Virus record (IMG/VR): IMGVR_UViG_3300010412_000002
Coordinates: 42,630-106,629 of that record
Length of the DNA stretch: 64,000 bases
Reading direction: 5' to 3' (one strand)
From: a virus
A program made the translations under genes and the position numbers. Under the pieces are notes generated by a model. It ran no database searches. It worked only from the letters and a program-made list of their open reading frames with translations, and was not told the origin of the DNA. The stretch's first letter is position 1. Every line of letters starts with the position of its first letter. Shown here in pieces: positions 1 through 7,136 of the stretch.

Positions 1-150
1 TCCTCAGTACTGTGGTGGCAATACGCTATTCTACTTGCTGGAATGTGGATATCTTATTCGGTATTTTTTCATTTATTTTATCATAAATTTTTCTATAACG
101 ATCCTTTCGCAAACCTACTTGACCCGAGCAAAGTTGTCATAAATAACTAA
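1..150 (+). CDS. C-terminal end of a membrane protein (5' truncated by window edge)
   Basis: An open frame enters from the left edge in frame 1 and runs 49 codons to a TAA at 148-150. The visible piece has an aromatic, hydrophobic stretch (LWWQYAILLAGMWISYSVFF) that looks like a membrane-spanning helix, followed by a short polar tail ending in DPSKVVINN. The start lies outside the window, so length and family cannot be judged. It is co-directional with the next gene, 16 bases away, and is probably in the same transcription unit. It could be a small phage membrane protein; no function is assigned. Confidence 0.5.
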   Translation, partial: SSVLWWQYAILLAGMWISYSVFFHLFYHKFFYNDPFANLLDPSKVVINN

Positions 151-166
151 GACAAATAAGTACAGC

Positions 167-637
167 ATGAAAGCTAAATTTAAGCTGTCTTATCGGGATG
201 TTTACAGAAAATTACTTCATATACTAAACGCCTTTCAGGAGGCTGCCTCGGAAGAAAAATTAGCTAGTTCTGAAATTGATTTGCTAGCAGAGTTTCTAAT
301 TCTTCCAAAGAAAAAATTTGAGTATCAACCATTTTCGACCTTAGCTAAGAATAAGGTAATAGAAAATGCTAAAGCTCAAGGATGGTCTCTCTCAAGAGAA
401 AATATTAATAATAAGATTTATTCTCTTGTGTTAAAAGGTTATTTGTGGAGAGATGATGATGGGGTAGTATACCTAAAACCTCATATAAAAAAACTAATAG
501 ATCAACTTCGTAAGGATATAGATGTCACTGGAAAATATACTTTCGAAGTAGAATTAGCATTAACAAATGAGGAAACTAAAGATAAAACCGACGAGCTACG
601 CAGTGATATCGGATTTGACGGAGGCCCAACTGAGTGA
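167..637 (+). CDS. Winged-helix-like hypothetical protein
   Basis: 156 residues. The middle (about residues 35-105) reads like a helix-rich DNA-binding fold: a leucine-rich helix (IDLLAEFLIL), a segment with spaced basic residues, a helix SRENINNKIYSLVLKGYL, then a short beta hairpin (WRDDDGVVYLKP), the arrangement of a winged helix with its wing. The C-terminal 40 residues are charged and partly overlap the next gene by 71 bases. Small proteins of this type sit upstream of the packaging genes in several Bacteroidetes phages, but I cannot name the family. A regulatory or DNA-binding role is inference. The start ATG follows an A-rich leader without a Shine-Dalgarno sequence. Confidence 0.6.
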   Translation: MKAKFKLSYRDVYRKLLHILNAFQEAASEEKLASSEIDLLAEFLILPKKKFEYQPFSTLAKNKVIENAKAQGWSLSRENINNKIYSLVLKGYLWRDDDGVVYLKPHIKKLIDQLRKDIDVTGKYTFEVELALTNEETKDKTDELRSDIGFDGGPTE

Positions 638-998
638 GTTTGGTATTACACGAGATCAAATAGATTTAGTAGTTGCTTATCAGTTTGATTTTGTGTCAGA
701 ATTTTTTGAAAATCCTATAAAAGGCAAACTCTATATCCATGAACTAGGAAGTTTTGTAATCCACGCAAAAACAGTAATTGGATTTTTAAAATCTATAATA
801 AGCCGATTAAAGAAGAAACGTGCAAATAATGAACCATATGACATTAATGAAGTTAATAGGTTTAAGCATTGGTGGAAATATCGGCATGTTGCAATAGAAT
901 ACGTAGCGAATTATTCGCGACAAAACGTGAAAGGTTTTTATAGGCCTTTCGATATTAAGAAAAATATTTATATACCTAAATCTAAAAAAGGACAATAA
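567..998 (+). CDS. HU/IHF-like small basic protein
   Basis: 143 residues, overlapping the end of the preceding gene by 71 bases. Residues about 22-65 match the HU/IHF pattern in outline: two helices (ITRDQIDLVVAYQFDFVSEFF) followed by a short strand and the turn KLYIHELGSFVIH, comparable to the GFGTF strand of HU/IHF. The second half is rich in lysine and arginine (SRLKKKRANN, KHWWKYRHV, KKNIYIPKSKK), consistent with nucleic-acid binding. crAss-like genomes carry IHF-like genes among their structural genes. The match is by pattern only; a structural prediction would decide it. An in-frame internal start cannot be excluded. Confidence 0.5.
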   Translation: MRKLKIKPTSYAVISDLTEAQLSEFGITRDQIDLVVAYQFDFVSEFFENPIKGKLYIHELGSFVIHAKTVIGFLKSIISRLKKKRANNEPYDINEVNRFKHWWKYRHVAIEYVANYSRQNVKGFYRPFDIKKNIYIPKSKKGQ

Positions 999-999
999 C

Positions 1000-1578
1000 A
1001 TGAGTTCATCGCATAAGCTGAAAAGCATTGTTCAAAACAAGACCTATAGCGATCTAGAGGAGCGCTTGGCATACAATGAAAATATTCAAGTAGTTCCTAA
1101 TTACTTCAAGGATATTATGATTCTAGGACCCAAGGGAGTACTAGTAAAAATGTATAAATTTACTGAGCACACATCTACTCGTGGCGGGCTCGTAACTCAA
1201 AAATATAAAGATTATCTTAAAGATAGTGGCAGTCATGGAGCTAGTCTAGATGACTTCCTATATCAAGCTAGAGGAATCATTATTAGCATTTCCCCTGAAG
1301 CCCAAAAATATATTAACGAGACTCTTTCAGAAGAGGCTGCTGCAAAATTGAAGCCAGGAACAACCGTGTGGCTGCATCCAGGTAATGGAGTTAATCCTAA
1401 TAATCAATTCTTATACGATCGTGTACATCCAGTAGTTGAGCAAATTGACTACTTAACTCTTCATCCCAATCATATTGATGCCGTGGAACTTTCAACTCCG
1501 GTAAAAGAGATTGAATATACGGACACTTATATCGTAGCAGAAACTCCCGTATATGAGCTTCCTGAACAAGATGCGTGA
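1000..1578 (+). CDS. Divergent GroES-like co-chaperonin
   Basis: 192 residues, about twice the length of bacterial GroES. The GroES order of elements can be followed: a first strand (GVLVKMYKF, about residues 46-54), a mobile-loop candidate TSTRGGLV (58-65) comparable to KSAGGIVL of E. coli GroES, a strand ARGIIISIS (90-98), then LKPGTTVWLHPG (117-128) in the place of the VKVGDIV strand, and a final strand TLHPNHIDAVE. Extra residues sit after the mobile loop and near residues 129-150. The GroEL gene follows two genes downstream on the same strand, which strongly raises the likelihood that this is its partner, as gp31 is for phage T4. Family membership is inferred from pattern and neighbourhood, not from a search. 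It ends overlapping the next gene. Confidence 0.55.
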   Translation: MSSSHKLKSIVQNKTYSDLEERLAYNENIQVVPNYFKDIMILGPKGVLVKMYKFTEHTSTRGGLVTQKYKDYLKDSGSHGASLDDFLYQARGIIISISPEAQKYINETLSEEAAAKLKPGTTVWLHPGNGVNPNNQFLYDRVHPVVEQIDYLTLHPNHIDAVELSTPVKEIEYTDTYIVAETPVYELPEQDA

Positions 1579-2179
1579 TTTTGTTGAAGGAAATTACTTA
1601 TTCTTTAACAGACCACATAACGCACCACATATTAACGAGCAAGCCATGTGGCGAGCTTATCACTGTCAAGACTGTCTAAAAGCAGGTAAGTGCAGACATT
1701 GTGGATGCAAAACACCAAATATGTTTTTCTCTCCAAACAAAGCCGACTCTGCTAATAAATGGGGGAAAATGATGAGTCAGACTCAGTGGGAAGCTTTTAA
1801 GGAATCCGAACCTGAGTATAAAATCTTTGAGAAAACATTAATTACCCAAAAGAAAGCTGACAATGCAAGTACTGAACTTTACAGAGAGCAGCAAAAATTT
1901 CTGGGATATACACCCCCAGTTACAGATCCCCTTTTCGCACACAATCAAAGAGCTGGGAAAGAAGGAGTCATCACAACTGCTCTGGGCGATAGCCCTGATG
2001 AATCATCCTCGCTCACCATACTACAATCTACCATACGAAGAGAGGAAAGCAACGATCTTGGAGGATTACCAACTTCAGGAGGAGAATCTAGTAGAAATGG
2101 AGAAGTTAGTGTCATTGTTTCAGAACGTGACAATGACTCCAGAACAGAGACTCTTAATGACCTGGAAGAAGAAGATTGA
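1553..2179 (+). CDS. Cysteine-cluster (zinc-binding-like) protein, 3' half overlapping next gene
   Basis: 208 residues as an open frame. The first 100 look like real coding sequence: a cysteine cluster C38-x2-C41-x5-C47-x2-C50-x-C52 that could bind zinc, then a segment with conserved-looking tryptophans (NKWGKMMSQTQWEAF). From about residue 105 the protein becomes a serine/glutamate-rich low-complexity tail, which overlaps for 317 bases the convincing reading frame of the next gene. The real product may therefore be a shorter protein joined to the next frame by a +1 frameshift, or a genuinely overlapping tail. An alternative start is the ATG at 1571. Function unknown; a small metal-binding structural or regulatory protein is possible. 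Confidence 0.55.
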   Translation: MSFLNKMRDFVEGNYLFFNRPHNAPHINEQAMWRAYHCQDCLKAGKCRHCGCKTPNMFFSPNKADSANKWGKMMSQTQWEAFKESEPEYKIFEKTLITQKKADNASTELYREQQKFLGYTPPVTDPLFAHNQRAGKEGVITTALGDSPDESSSLTILQSTIRREESNDLGGLPTSGGESSRNGEVSVIVSERDNDSRTETLNDLEEED

Positions 2180-2375
2180 CGAACGTAATGAACTCGTTAA
2201 CTCAATAGAATATACTCTTGAGAACTTCGAAACGGTAGATAAACTTATTACGAATACAGATAAAGTATTTAAACAATATCAAACTGTAAAGGCCGAAGTA
2301 GAAAAGCAAGATGAAGCTGCCATGACAACTGAAGGTGGTTCAGTCTTATCTCTATCGGACTTAGATATGATCTAA
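1863..2375 (+). CDS. Hypothetical helical protein (HPRSPYYNLP motif)
   Basis: 170 residues in the frame +1 to the upstream gene, open from a TAA at 1839-1841 and with its first ATG at 1863. The sequence is protein-like over its whole length: a segment IKELGKKESSQLLWAIALMN, the motif HPRSPYYNLPYEERK, and then long charged helices probably forming a coiled coil (EENLVEMEKLV, MTWKKKIDERNELV, VFKQYQTVKAEVEKQ). No Shine-Dalgarno sequence precedes the ATG. It ends ten bases before groEL. It may be a stand-alone gene overlapping the previous one or the second half of a frameshift product. Family not recognised beyond a feeling of similarity to conserved Bacteroidetes phage proteins. Confidence 0.65.
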   Translation: MQVLNFTESSKNFWDIHPQLQIPFSHTIKELGKKESSQLLWAIALMNHPRSPYYNLPYEERKATILEDYQLQEENLVEMEKLVSLFQNVTMTPEQRLLMTWKKKIDERNELVNSIEYTLENFETVDKLITNTDKVFKQYQTVKAEVEKQDEAAMTTEGGSVLSLSDLDMI

Positions 2376-2385
2376 ATAAAGACAT

Positions 2386-4017
2386 ATGGCTAAAGATGTA
2401 ACATTCGCTCCACTAGCGGAACTAAAAATAGGAGTAGACATTATTGCTGATGCAGTAAAGTCCACACTAGGTCCTAAAGGGCGAAATGTAGTTTTGCGTA
2501 CAAACTATAAAAAGAACGCACCTCACGTCACTAAGGATGGGGTAACGGTTGCCAAAGAAATTGAATTGGCTGATCCTGTACAGGATGTCGCCGTACAGCT
2601 TGTAAAACAGGCCGCAGATAAAACCGCCCAACTTGCTGGGGATGGTACGACTACCGCCACAGTACTGACACAAGCAATTTTTAATGAGGGATATAAATTT
2701 ATCAATGCAGGAGTATCTCCTACAGATCTTCGCAAAGGCATTGAAGAGGCCGCAGAGATTGTTCAAGATTTTATTGATCAGCAGGCTGTAACACTGGATC
2801 TCGAAAAAGAAGAAGACAGACTGAAAGTATTTCAGATCGCTTCACTTTCTGCTAATAATGATGAAAAGGTAGGGAGTTTAGTAACTGAAGCCACACTGAA
2901 AGCTACACTTGACGGCGTGATCGCCATAGAAGATTCAAACACCGCTGAATCATATATTGAGCACCTAGAAGGTTACTCATTTGATAGGGGATATATCTCA
3001 CCTCATTTTATTACCGACTCTGAACGTAATGAAGTTGTTTATGAAAATCCATACATCTTTCTATATAATGGGAAGATTCGCGATATCAATGATATGGCCT
3101 CGGTGGCAGAAGAAGTTGCTACTAAAGGAAACAAACAACCACTTCTAGTTATTGCTGATGAGATCGAAGGCCAAGCTATCCAGTTTCTCGTAGTAAATAA
3201 AGTACGAGGAGGATTCCCGCTGGTAGCAGTAAAGGCTCCGTCTTTTGGGGATCGTAGACGTAAGATGCTCGAAGATATTGCAGTAGCTACTAATGGTGTT
3301 GTGATCTCAGATGAGATTGGAGTGCACATTAAGGAAGCAACTATTGAATATTTTGGGAGAGCAGATAAAGTCGTAATCACTAGTGATAATACTTCTATCA
3401 TTGGTGGCCATGGAGACAAACGAGAGATTCAGCAGCGAATTGAAGAAATCAAGGCTGAAAAAACTCGTGCTAAATATGACTGGGAAGCACAGCAACTACA
3501 AGAACGTTTAGCTAAACTTGTTGGTGGTGTGTCAGTGATTAGAGTTGGCGCAATTACTGAGCCAGAACTGAAAGAGAAAAAAGATCGAATTGATGATTCC
3601 TTGAATGCTGCTAGATCCGCTATTAAAGGTGGTATTGTACCTGGTGGCGGGTCTATTTTTCTACGGGCGCATGATCACTTAATCGAACGGGGACTCCCTA
3701 ACGATGAATCAAAATTTGGGTATCAATGCCTACTAAATGCCCTAACTTCGCCTTTTTACACTATATGTAGTAATGCAGGACAATCCGGAGAAAGGTATAG
3801 AGGCATGATTGAGTACGATAAATGGCAGGTATATAATGCTGCTACAAATCGAATTGAAGACGCCCTTTCATCTGGAATTATTGATCCAGCATTAGTATGC
3901 AAGGTTGCACTTGCAAATGCTGCATCAATTGCTACCCTACTCTTAAACACATCAGTTACAATTACCAATGATAGCAACGAGCTAGATTTGTCTCAAGCCC
4001 CAATGTCACCACTATGA
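2386..4017 (+). CDS. groEL: Phage-encoded GroEL-type chaperonin (group I, 60 kDa)
   Basis: 543 residues, close to bacterial GroEL (about 548), and alignable from end to end. Visible hallmarks are TLGPKGRNVVL near residue 30, the ATP motif GDGTTT at 85-90, the apical segment DRGYISPHFITDSERN (E. coli DRGYLSPYFI), VKAPSFGDRRRKMLEDIA, and RIDDSLNAARSAIKGG with D404 at the place of catalytic D398, followed by GIVPGGG. The client and GroES-binding surface is largely kept, with Tyr to His in SPHF. The C-terminal GGM repeat tail of cellular GroEL is missing; the protein ends SQAPMSPL. It assists folding in the cytoplasm, likely of abundant virion proteins such as the capsid protein. It lies two genes after a GroES-like gene and overlaps the next gene by ATGA. 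Confidence 0.96.
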   Translation: MAKDVTFAPLAELKIGVDIIADAVKSTLGPKGRNVVLRTNYKKNAPHVTKDGVTVAKEIELADPVQDVAVQLVKQAADKTAQLAGDGTTTATVLTQAIFNEGYKFINAGVSPTDLRKGIEEAAEIVQDFIDQQAVTLDLEKEEDRLKVFQIASLSANNDEKVGSLVTEATLKATLDGVIAIEDSNTAESYIEHLEGYSFDRGYISPHFITDSERNEVVYENPYIFLYNGKIRDINDMASVAEEVATKGNKQPLLVIADEIEGQAIQFLVVNKVRGGFPLVAVKAPSFGDRRRKMLEDIAVATNGVVISDEIGVHIKEATIEYFGRADKVVITSDNTSIIGGHGDKREIQQRIEEIKAEKTRAKYDWEAQQLQERLAKLVGGVSVIRVGAITEPELKEKKDRIDDSLNAARSAIKGGIVPGGGSIFLRAHDHLIERGLPNDESKFGYQCLLNALTSPFYTICSNAGQSGERYRGMIEYDKWQVYNAATNRIEDALSSGIIDPALVCKVALANAASIATLLLNTSVTITNDSNELDLSQAPMSPL

Positions 4018-4619
4018 TAAGTGCACTATTTATTGATTTAGATGGCACTTTAATTAGAACCAAAAGCAGGAAAAAGTTCCCGGTCGATAAGTTTGACTGG
4101 GAATTTATTCCTCGTACTTTAGAAGTAGTTAAGGAAGCCAAGAACCTAGGGAAAACCCTAGTAATTGTTACTAACCAAGGAGGTATTGGAATTGGACGAT
4201 TAGATGAAGCAGACTTCTTAGAAAAGATGGATGCCATCTGTAATTCTATTCATGAGCTAACTGGTTACGTGTTAAATGAAGATTTTAGATATTATTATTG
4301 TCCTAGCAATGAGGCACAACATTTCGATCGTAAACCAAATCCAGGTATGGCTTATCAAGCTGCTCTAGACATGGGTATTAGTTTACGTCATAGTGTCATG
4401 ATTGGAGACGCTTCTGGTAAAAAGGATGATTGGTCTGCTAGTGATCTCAACTTCTCGATTAATGCGGGTATTGGAAAATATATTGATGTAGATTCCTACC
4501 TCAAATCAGGATTCTTTGACCCGAGACAGATGTTATCATTCTTTGTGAAACGAACTTTTAAAAGTTGGAAAGAACGGGAAGAAGACAAGGAATTCTTTAA
4601 AGATATAAATGGAGACTAA
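4014..4619 (+). CDS. HAD-family polynucleotide 3'-phosphatase-like enzyme (PNKP phosphatase domain)
   Basis: 201 residues. HAD motif I is FIDLDGTLI with D8 and D10; the following TKSRKKFPVDKFDWEF resembles the PNK3P-type signature (TxSGxxFxxxxxDW) more than that of sugar phosphatases. Motif II is VIVTNQGGIGIGR, the motif III lysine is in DRKPNPGM, and motif IV is MIGDASGKKDDWSASD, again the PNKP pattern. The expected activity is removal of 3'-phosphates from DNA or RNA ends, for repair of nicks or host-damaged tRNA. No kinase domain is attached and no ligase lies in the window. The ATG overlaps the groEL stop (ATGATAA). A histidinol- or heptose-phosphatase-like HAD is the main alternative. 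Confidence 0.75.
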   Translation: MISALFIDLDGTLIRTKSRKKFPVDKFDWEFIPRTLEVVKEAKNLGKTLVIVTNQGGIGIGRLDEADFLEKMDAICNSIHELTGYVLNEDFRYYYCPSNEAQHFDRKPNPGMAYQAALDMGISLRHSVMIGDASGKKDDWSASDLNFSINAGIGKYIDVDSYLKSGFFDPRQMLSFFVKRTFKSWKEREEDKEFFKDINGD

Positions 4620-4855
4620 TGAACTTATCTGAACAAAGTTATTATCCTAAGAAAATCAAACTGGCTCAATTATTCTTTGAACGATATTTCATTGAGGGTA
4701 GAAGTGGAAGATTACCACTAAATGAGTTTGAGTTTGATAGTGGCAATATGTGCTACGTACCAGTAAATATGACAAAAGAACGTGAGGTTACGCTTTCAAT
4801 GAAACAATTTGAACAAGCTGCACGTTTAGGAACAGTAGAAGAAATTCATGATTAA
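4619..4855 (+). CDS. Small hypothetical protein before terminase
   Basis: 78 residues. The ATG overlaps the preceding TAA (TAATG), and its own stop overlaps the terminase start by eight bases, so it is translationally embedded between the phosphatase and TerL. It starts with a helix (KIKLAQLFFERYFIE), followed by a short acidic and aromatic middle and a C-terminal helix with KQFEQAARLG. The position directly before TerL is where many phages keep a small terminase subunit, but I see no helix-turn-helix or typical TerS feature, so this is only a positional thought. No family recognised. Confidence 0.6.
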   Translation: MNLSEQSYYPKKIKLAQLFFERYFIEGRSGRLPLNEFEFDSGNMCYVPVNMTKEREVTLSMKQFEQAARLGTVEEIHD

Positions 4856-7136
4856 TAGAGAGAACTTCTTAGTTCATGATTTTGAGGTACATCACCCAGC
4901 ATCATTATCTTATAAAACATATTGGACAGAACAAAAACGTAGATGCATAGAGGGGCATTGGGTATCAGGTCAATGGATGCCTGGGCGTCTCTATTTCTAT
5001 GTTAACATGGCTACTATTCTTTTAAATAAAAAAGGAAGTAAAGTCAAGTTCTATGGCAGGCCGCTGTTGCGAGACCTGGAATGGGCCTTTTTCCCTATTT
5101 GGGAAGAGGCTCGTGGTTTTTCTGGCTTTGACGAAGATGAAGAATATTCTTCGCATAGGGCTCTTCTAGAATATGGGGAAGACCAAAAAGCAGAGCTAGA
5201 AATGAATTATCCAGACGCTTATCCAACGTTAGTAAAACCCGATGGTACGCTCAAAAAGTATGTACGAGCTAAGGATTACATAGGACAACAACATGCAACT
5301 TCTTTAGGAAAACCGCTATTTCTTAATGAATCAAAGAACCTAATGATGCTAGGTCCCCGCGGTTTCGGGAAGAGTTATTCCGTTGGATGTGGTATTGTAG
5401 CTCCAGAATTTCTGTTTGATGGCAAGACTCGACTGCGTAATCCAGATGGGAACAAGCCTTCTAGTGTATCAATTGTAGGAGCTGCGGATGCTAAATATTC
5501 TAACGATCTACTAGGCAAAACAAAAATTACATTAGATAATTTACCTGGATCACTGGAGATAAATGGGGTATTCACTCCTTCTCCTATTTCGAAAAAATAC
5601 AAAGGATCTCTACAACCAGGTAAAGAAATAGAAGCTAGATATAAAGTAAAAGTAGGTGGGAACTGGAGAACGCTTGGATCAGGTTCCCTTATTAAGAATC
5701 GTACCTTTAAAGATAATCCATACGCAATTCAAGGAACTCGTTCTTCCACGGTTATTTACGAAGAGGCTGGTATGTTCTCAAACCTAAGAGAAAGTTACAA
5801 CAACTCTGTGGATGTAATGAAAGATGGTTCACACAAGTTTGGTTCCGCGATGTTTCTAGGAACTGGTGGTGACATGGGAGCTGGTACTATTGATGCTTAT
5901 TACATGTTTTATAATCCCGATGAATTTGATCTTATTACATTTGATGATCAATGGGAGCATAAAGGTAATATCAGTTACTTTATTCCTGCTCATTATGGAG
6001 ATAATGCGTACAAAGATTCCCATGGTTACACCAGGGTTGAGTATGGTCTAAAACGAGAAATAGCTACCAGAGAACGGCTAGCAGGAGACAAAGGGGCTTC
6101 GTCTACTTTAGATGCGTACATAGTCTATCACCCACTTGTACCATCTGAGATGTTCCTTGTGAAGGGAACAAATATTTTTCCTGTTCTGGAATTACGTAGA
6201 CGTCGACAGGAGCTAGACGAAAGTTCAACTGTAGCTCTACTTGAAAAGAGAGTTGAACTATATTATGATCCTAATGCAAAGGCCACTGACGGCGTAAATT
6301 ATAAGTTAGATGTAAGTAATAAGCTAAAACCTATTCGAGAATTTCCTTACAAAGGAGATGATAAAGAGGGAGCGCTTGTTATTTACGAGTTACCCATCTT
6401 AGATGATAAGACCGGAAAAGTGCCAAATGATCTGTATTTAATTGGGCATGACCCTGTAAGAACAGATAACCCAGACGGACCGTCTTTGGCTAGCGTGTAT
6501 GTACTGAAGACTAAAAAATATAAGTACAAATATGGGCATGATGAAGTCGTAGCTCAGTATGTTGGTCGACCATTTAGAGGTCGAAATGTAACCAACGAAT
6601 TAATATTAAAGTTATCAAAATTCTATAACGCCAAAGTATATTTTGAAAATTCTGTTGGCAATGTTAAAGAATATTTTGAAAAACATAAAGAGTTACATAG
6701 ACTAGCAACACAACCAAAAACTGTGTTCACAAATAAAGCGTCATATGAAATTCGAGGAGCATCCACAGTATACGGATATCCAATGGAAGGACGCAAGAAT
6801 AAAATTGATGCACTACATTACGTTGCTGAATGGCTACTAGAAGAAAGAGGCGAAAGTAGAGATGGCCGAACGATACGTAACTTAGATCTACTACCTGATG
6901 TAGGATTGTTAGATGAATTAATCTTTTTTAACCTGGAGGGAAACTTCGACCGTGTCATGGGTTTTGCCGGATGCATTGTTGGATTAGAAGAAACTCATAA
7001 TCAGTACGAAGAGGAATTATTTGCGAAGACAGATACCAAGAATCCTATAACAGACTTTTTTAACAATAACAAAACTCTATTTGCAAATGGCATTAGTAAG
7101 CAACATGACCTTTCCCTCTCAAAGGCTGTCGTATAA
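4848..7136 (+). CDS. terL: Terminase large subunit (TerL), ATPase and nuclease
   Basis: 762 residues, long for a terminase but normal for crAss-like phages. The ATPase part shows Walker A GPRGFGKS at 169-176 and Walker B VIYEEAG with E305/E306. The C-terminal RNase H-like nuclease shows its spaced acidic residues: D535 in LIGHDPVRTDNP, the glutamate in VYFENSVGN, and D654 in NKIDALHYVAEW. It powers DNA packaging through the portal and cuts the concatemer. An N-terminal extension of about 150 residues (YKTYWTEQKRRCIEG and following) precedes the ATPase. The gene overlaps the upstream small gene by eight bases and the portal gene downstream, the expected order for packaging genes. Confidence 0.93.
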   Translation: MINRENFLVHDFEVHHPASLSYKTYWTEQKRRCIEGHWVSGQWMPGRLYFYVNMATILLNKKGSKVKFYGRPLLRDLEWAFFPIWEEARGFSGFDEDEEYSSHRALLEYGEDQKAELEMNYPDAYPTLVKPDGTLKKYVRAKDYIGQQHATSLGKPLFLNESKNLMMLGPRGFGKSYSVGCGIVAPEFLFDGKTRLRNPDGNKPSSVSIVGAADAKYSNDLLGKTKITLDNLPGSLEINGVFTPSPISKKYKGSLQPGKEIEARYKVKVGGNWRTLGSGSLIKNRTFKDNPYAIQGTRSSTVIYEEAGMFSNLRESYNNSVDVMKDGSHKFGSAMFLGTGGDMGAGTIDAYYMFYNPDEFDLITFDDQWEHKGNISYFIPAHYGDNAYKDSHGYTRVEYGLKREIATRERLAGDKGASSTLDAYIVYHPLVPSEMFLVKGTNIFPVLELRRRRQELDESSTVALLEKRVELYYDPNAKATDGVNYKLDVSNKLKPIREFPYKGDDKEGALVIYELPILDDKTGKVPNDLYLIGHDPVRTDNPDGPSLASVYVLKTKKYKYKYGHDEVVAQYVGRPFRGRNVTNELILKLSKFYNAKVYFENSVGNVKEYFEKHKELHRLATQPKTVFTNKASYEIRGASTVYGYPMEGRKNKIDALHYVAEWLLEERGESRDGRTIRNLDLLPDVGLLDELIFFNLEGNFDRVMGFAGCIVGLEETHNQYEEELFAKTDTKNPITDFFNNNKTLFANGISKQHDLSLSKAVV

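Noticed and set aside
7081-7104. TTG at 7081 as the portal start
   Set aside because: ATG codons at 7087 and 7105 follow at once in the same frame, and a TTG start would increase the overlap with TerL without adding recognisable sequence.
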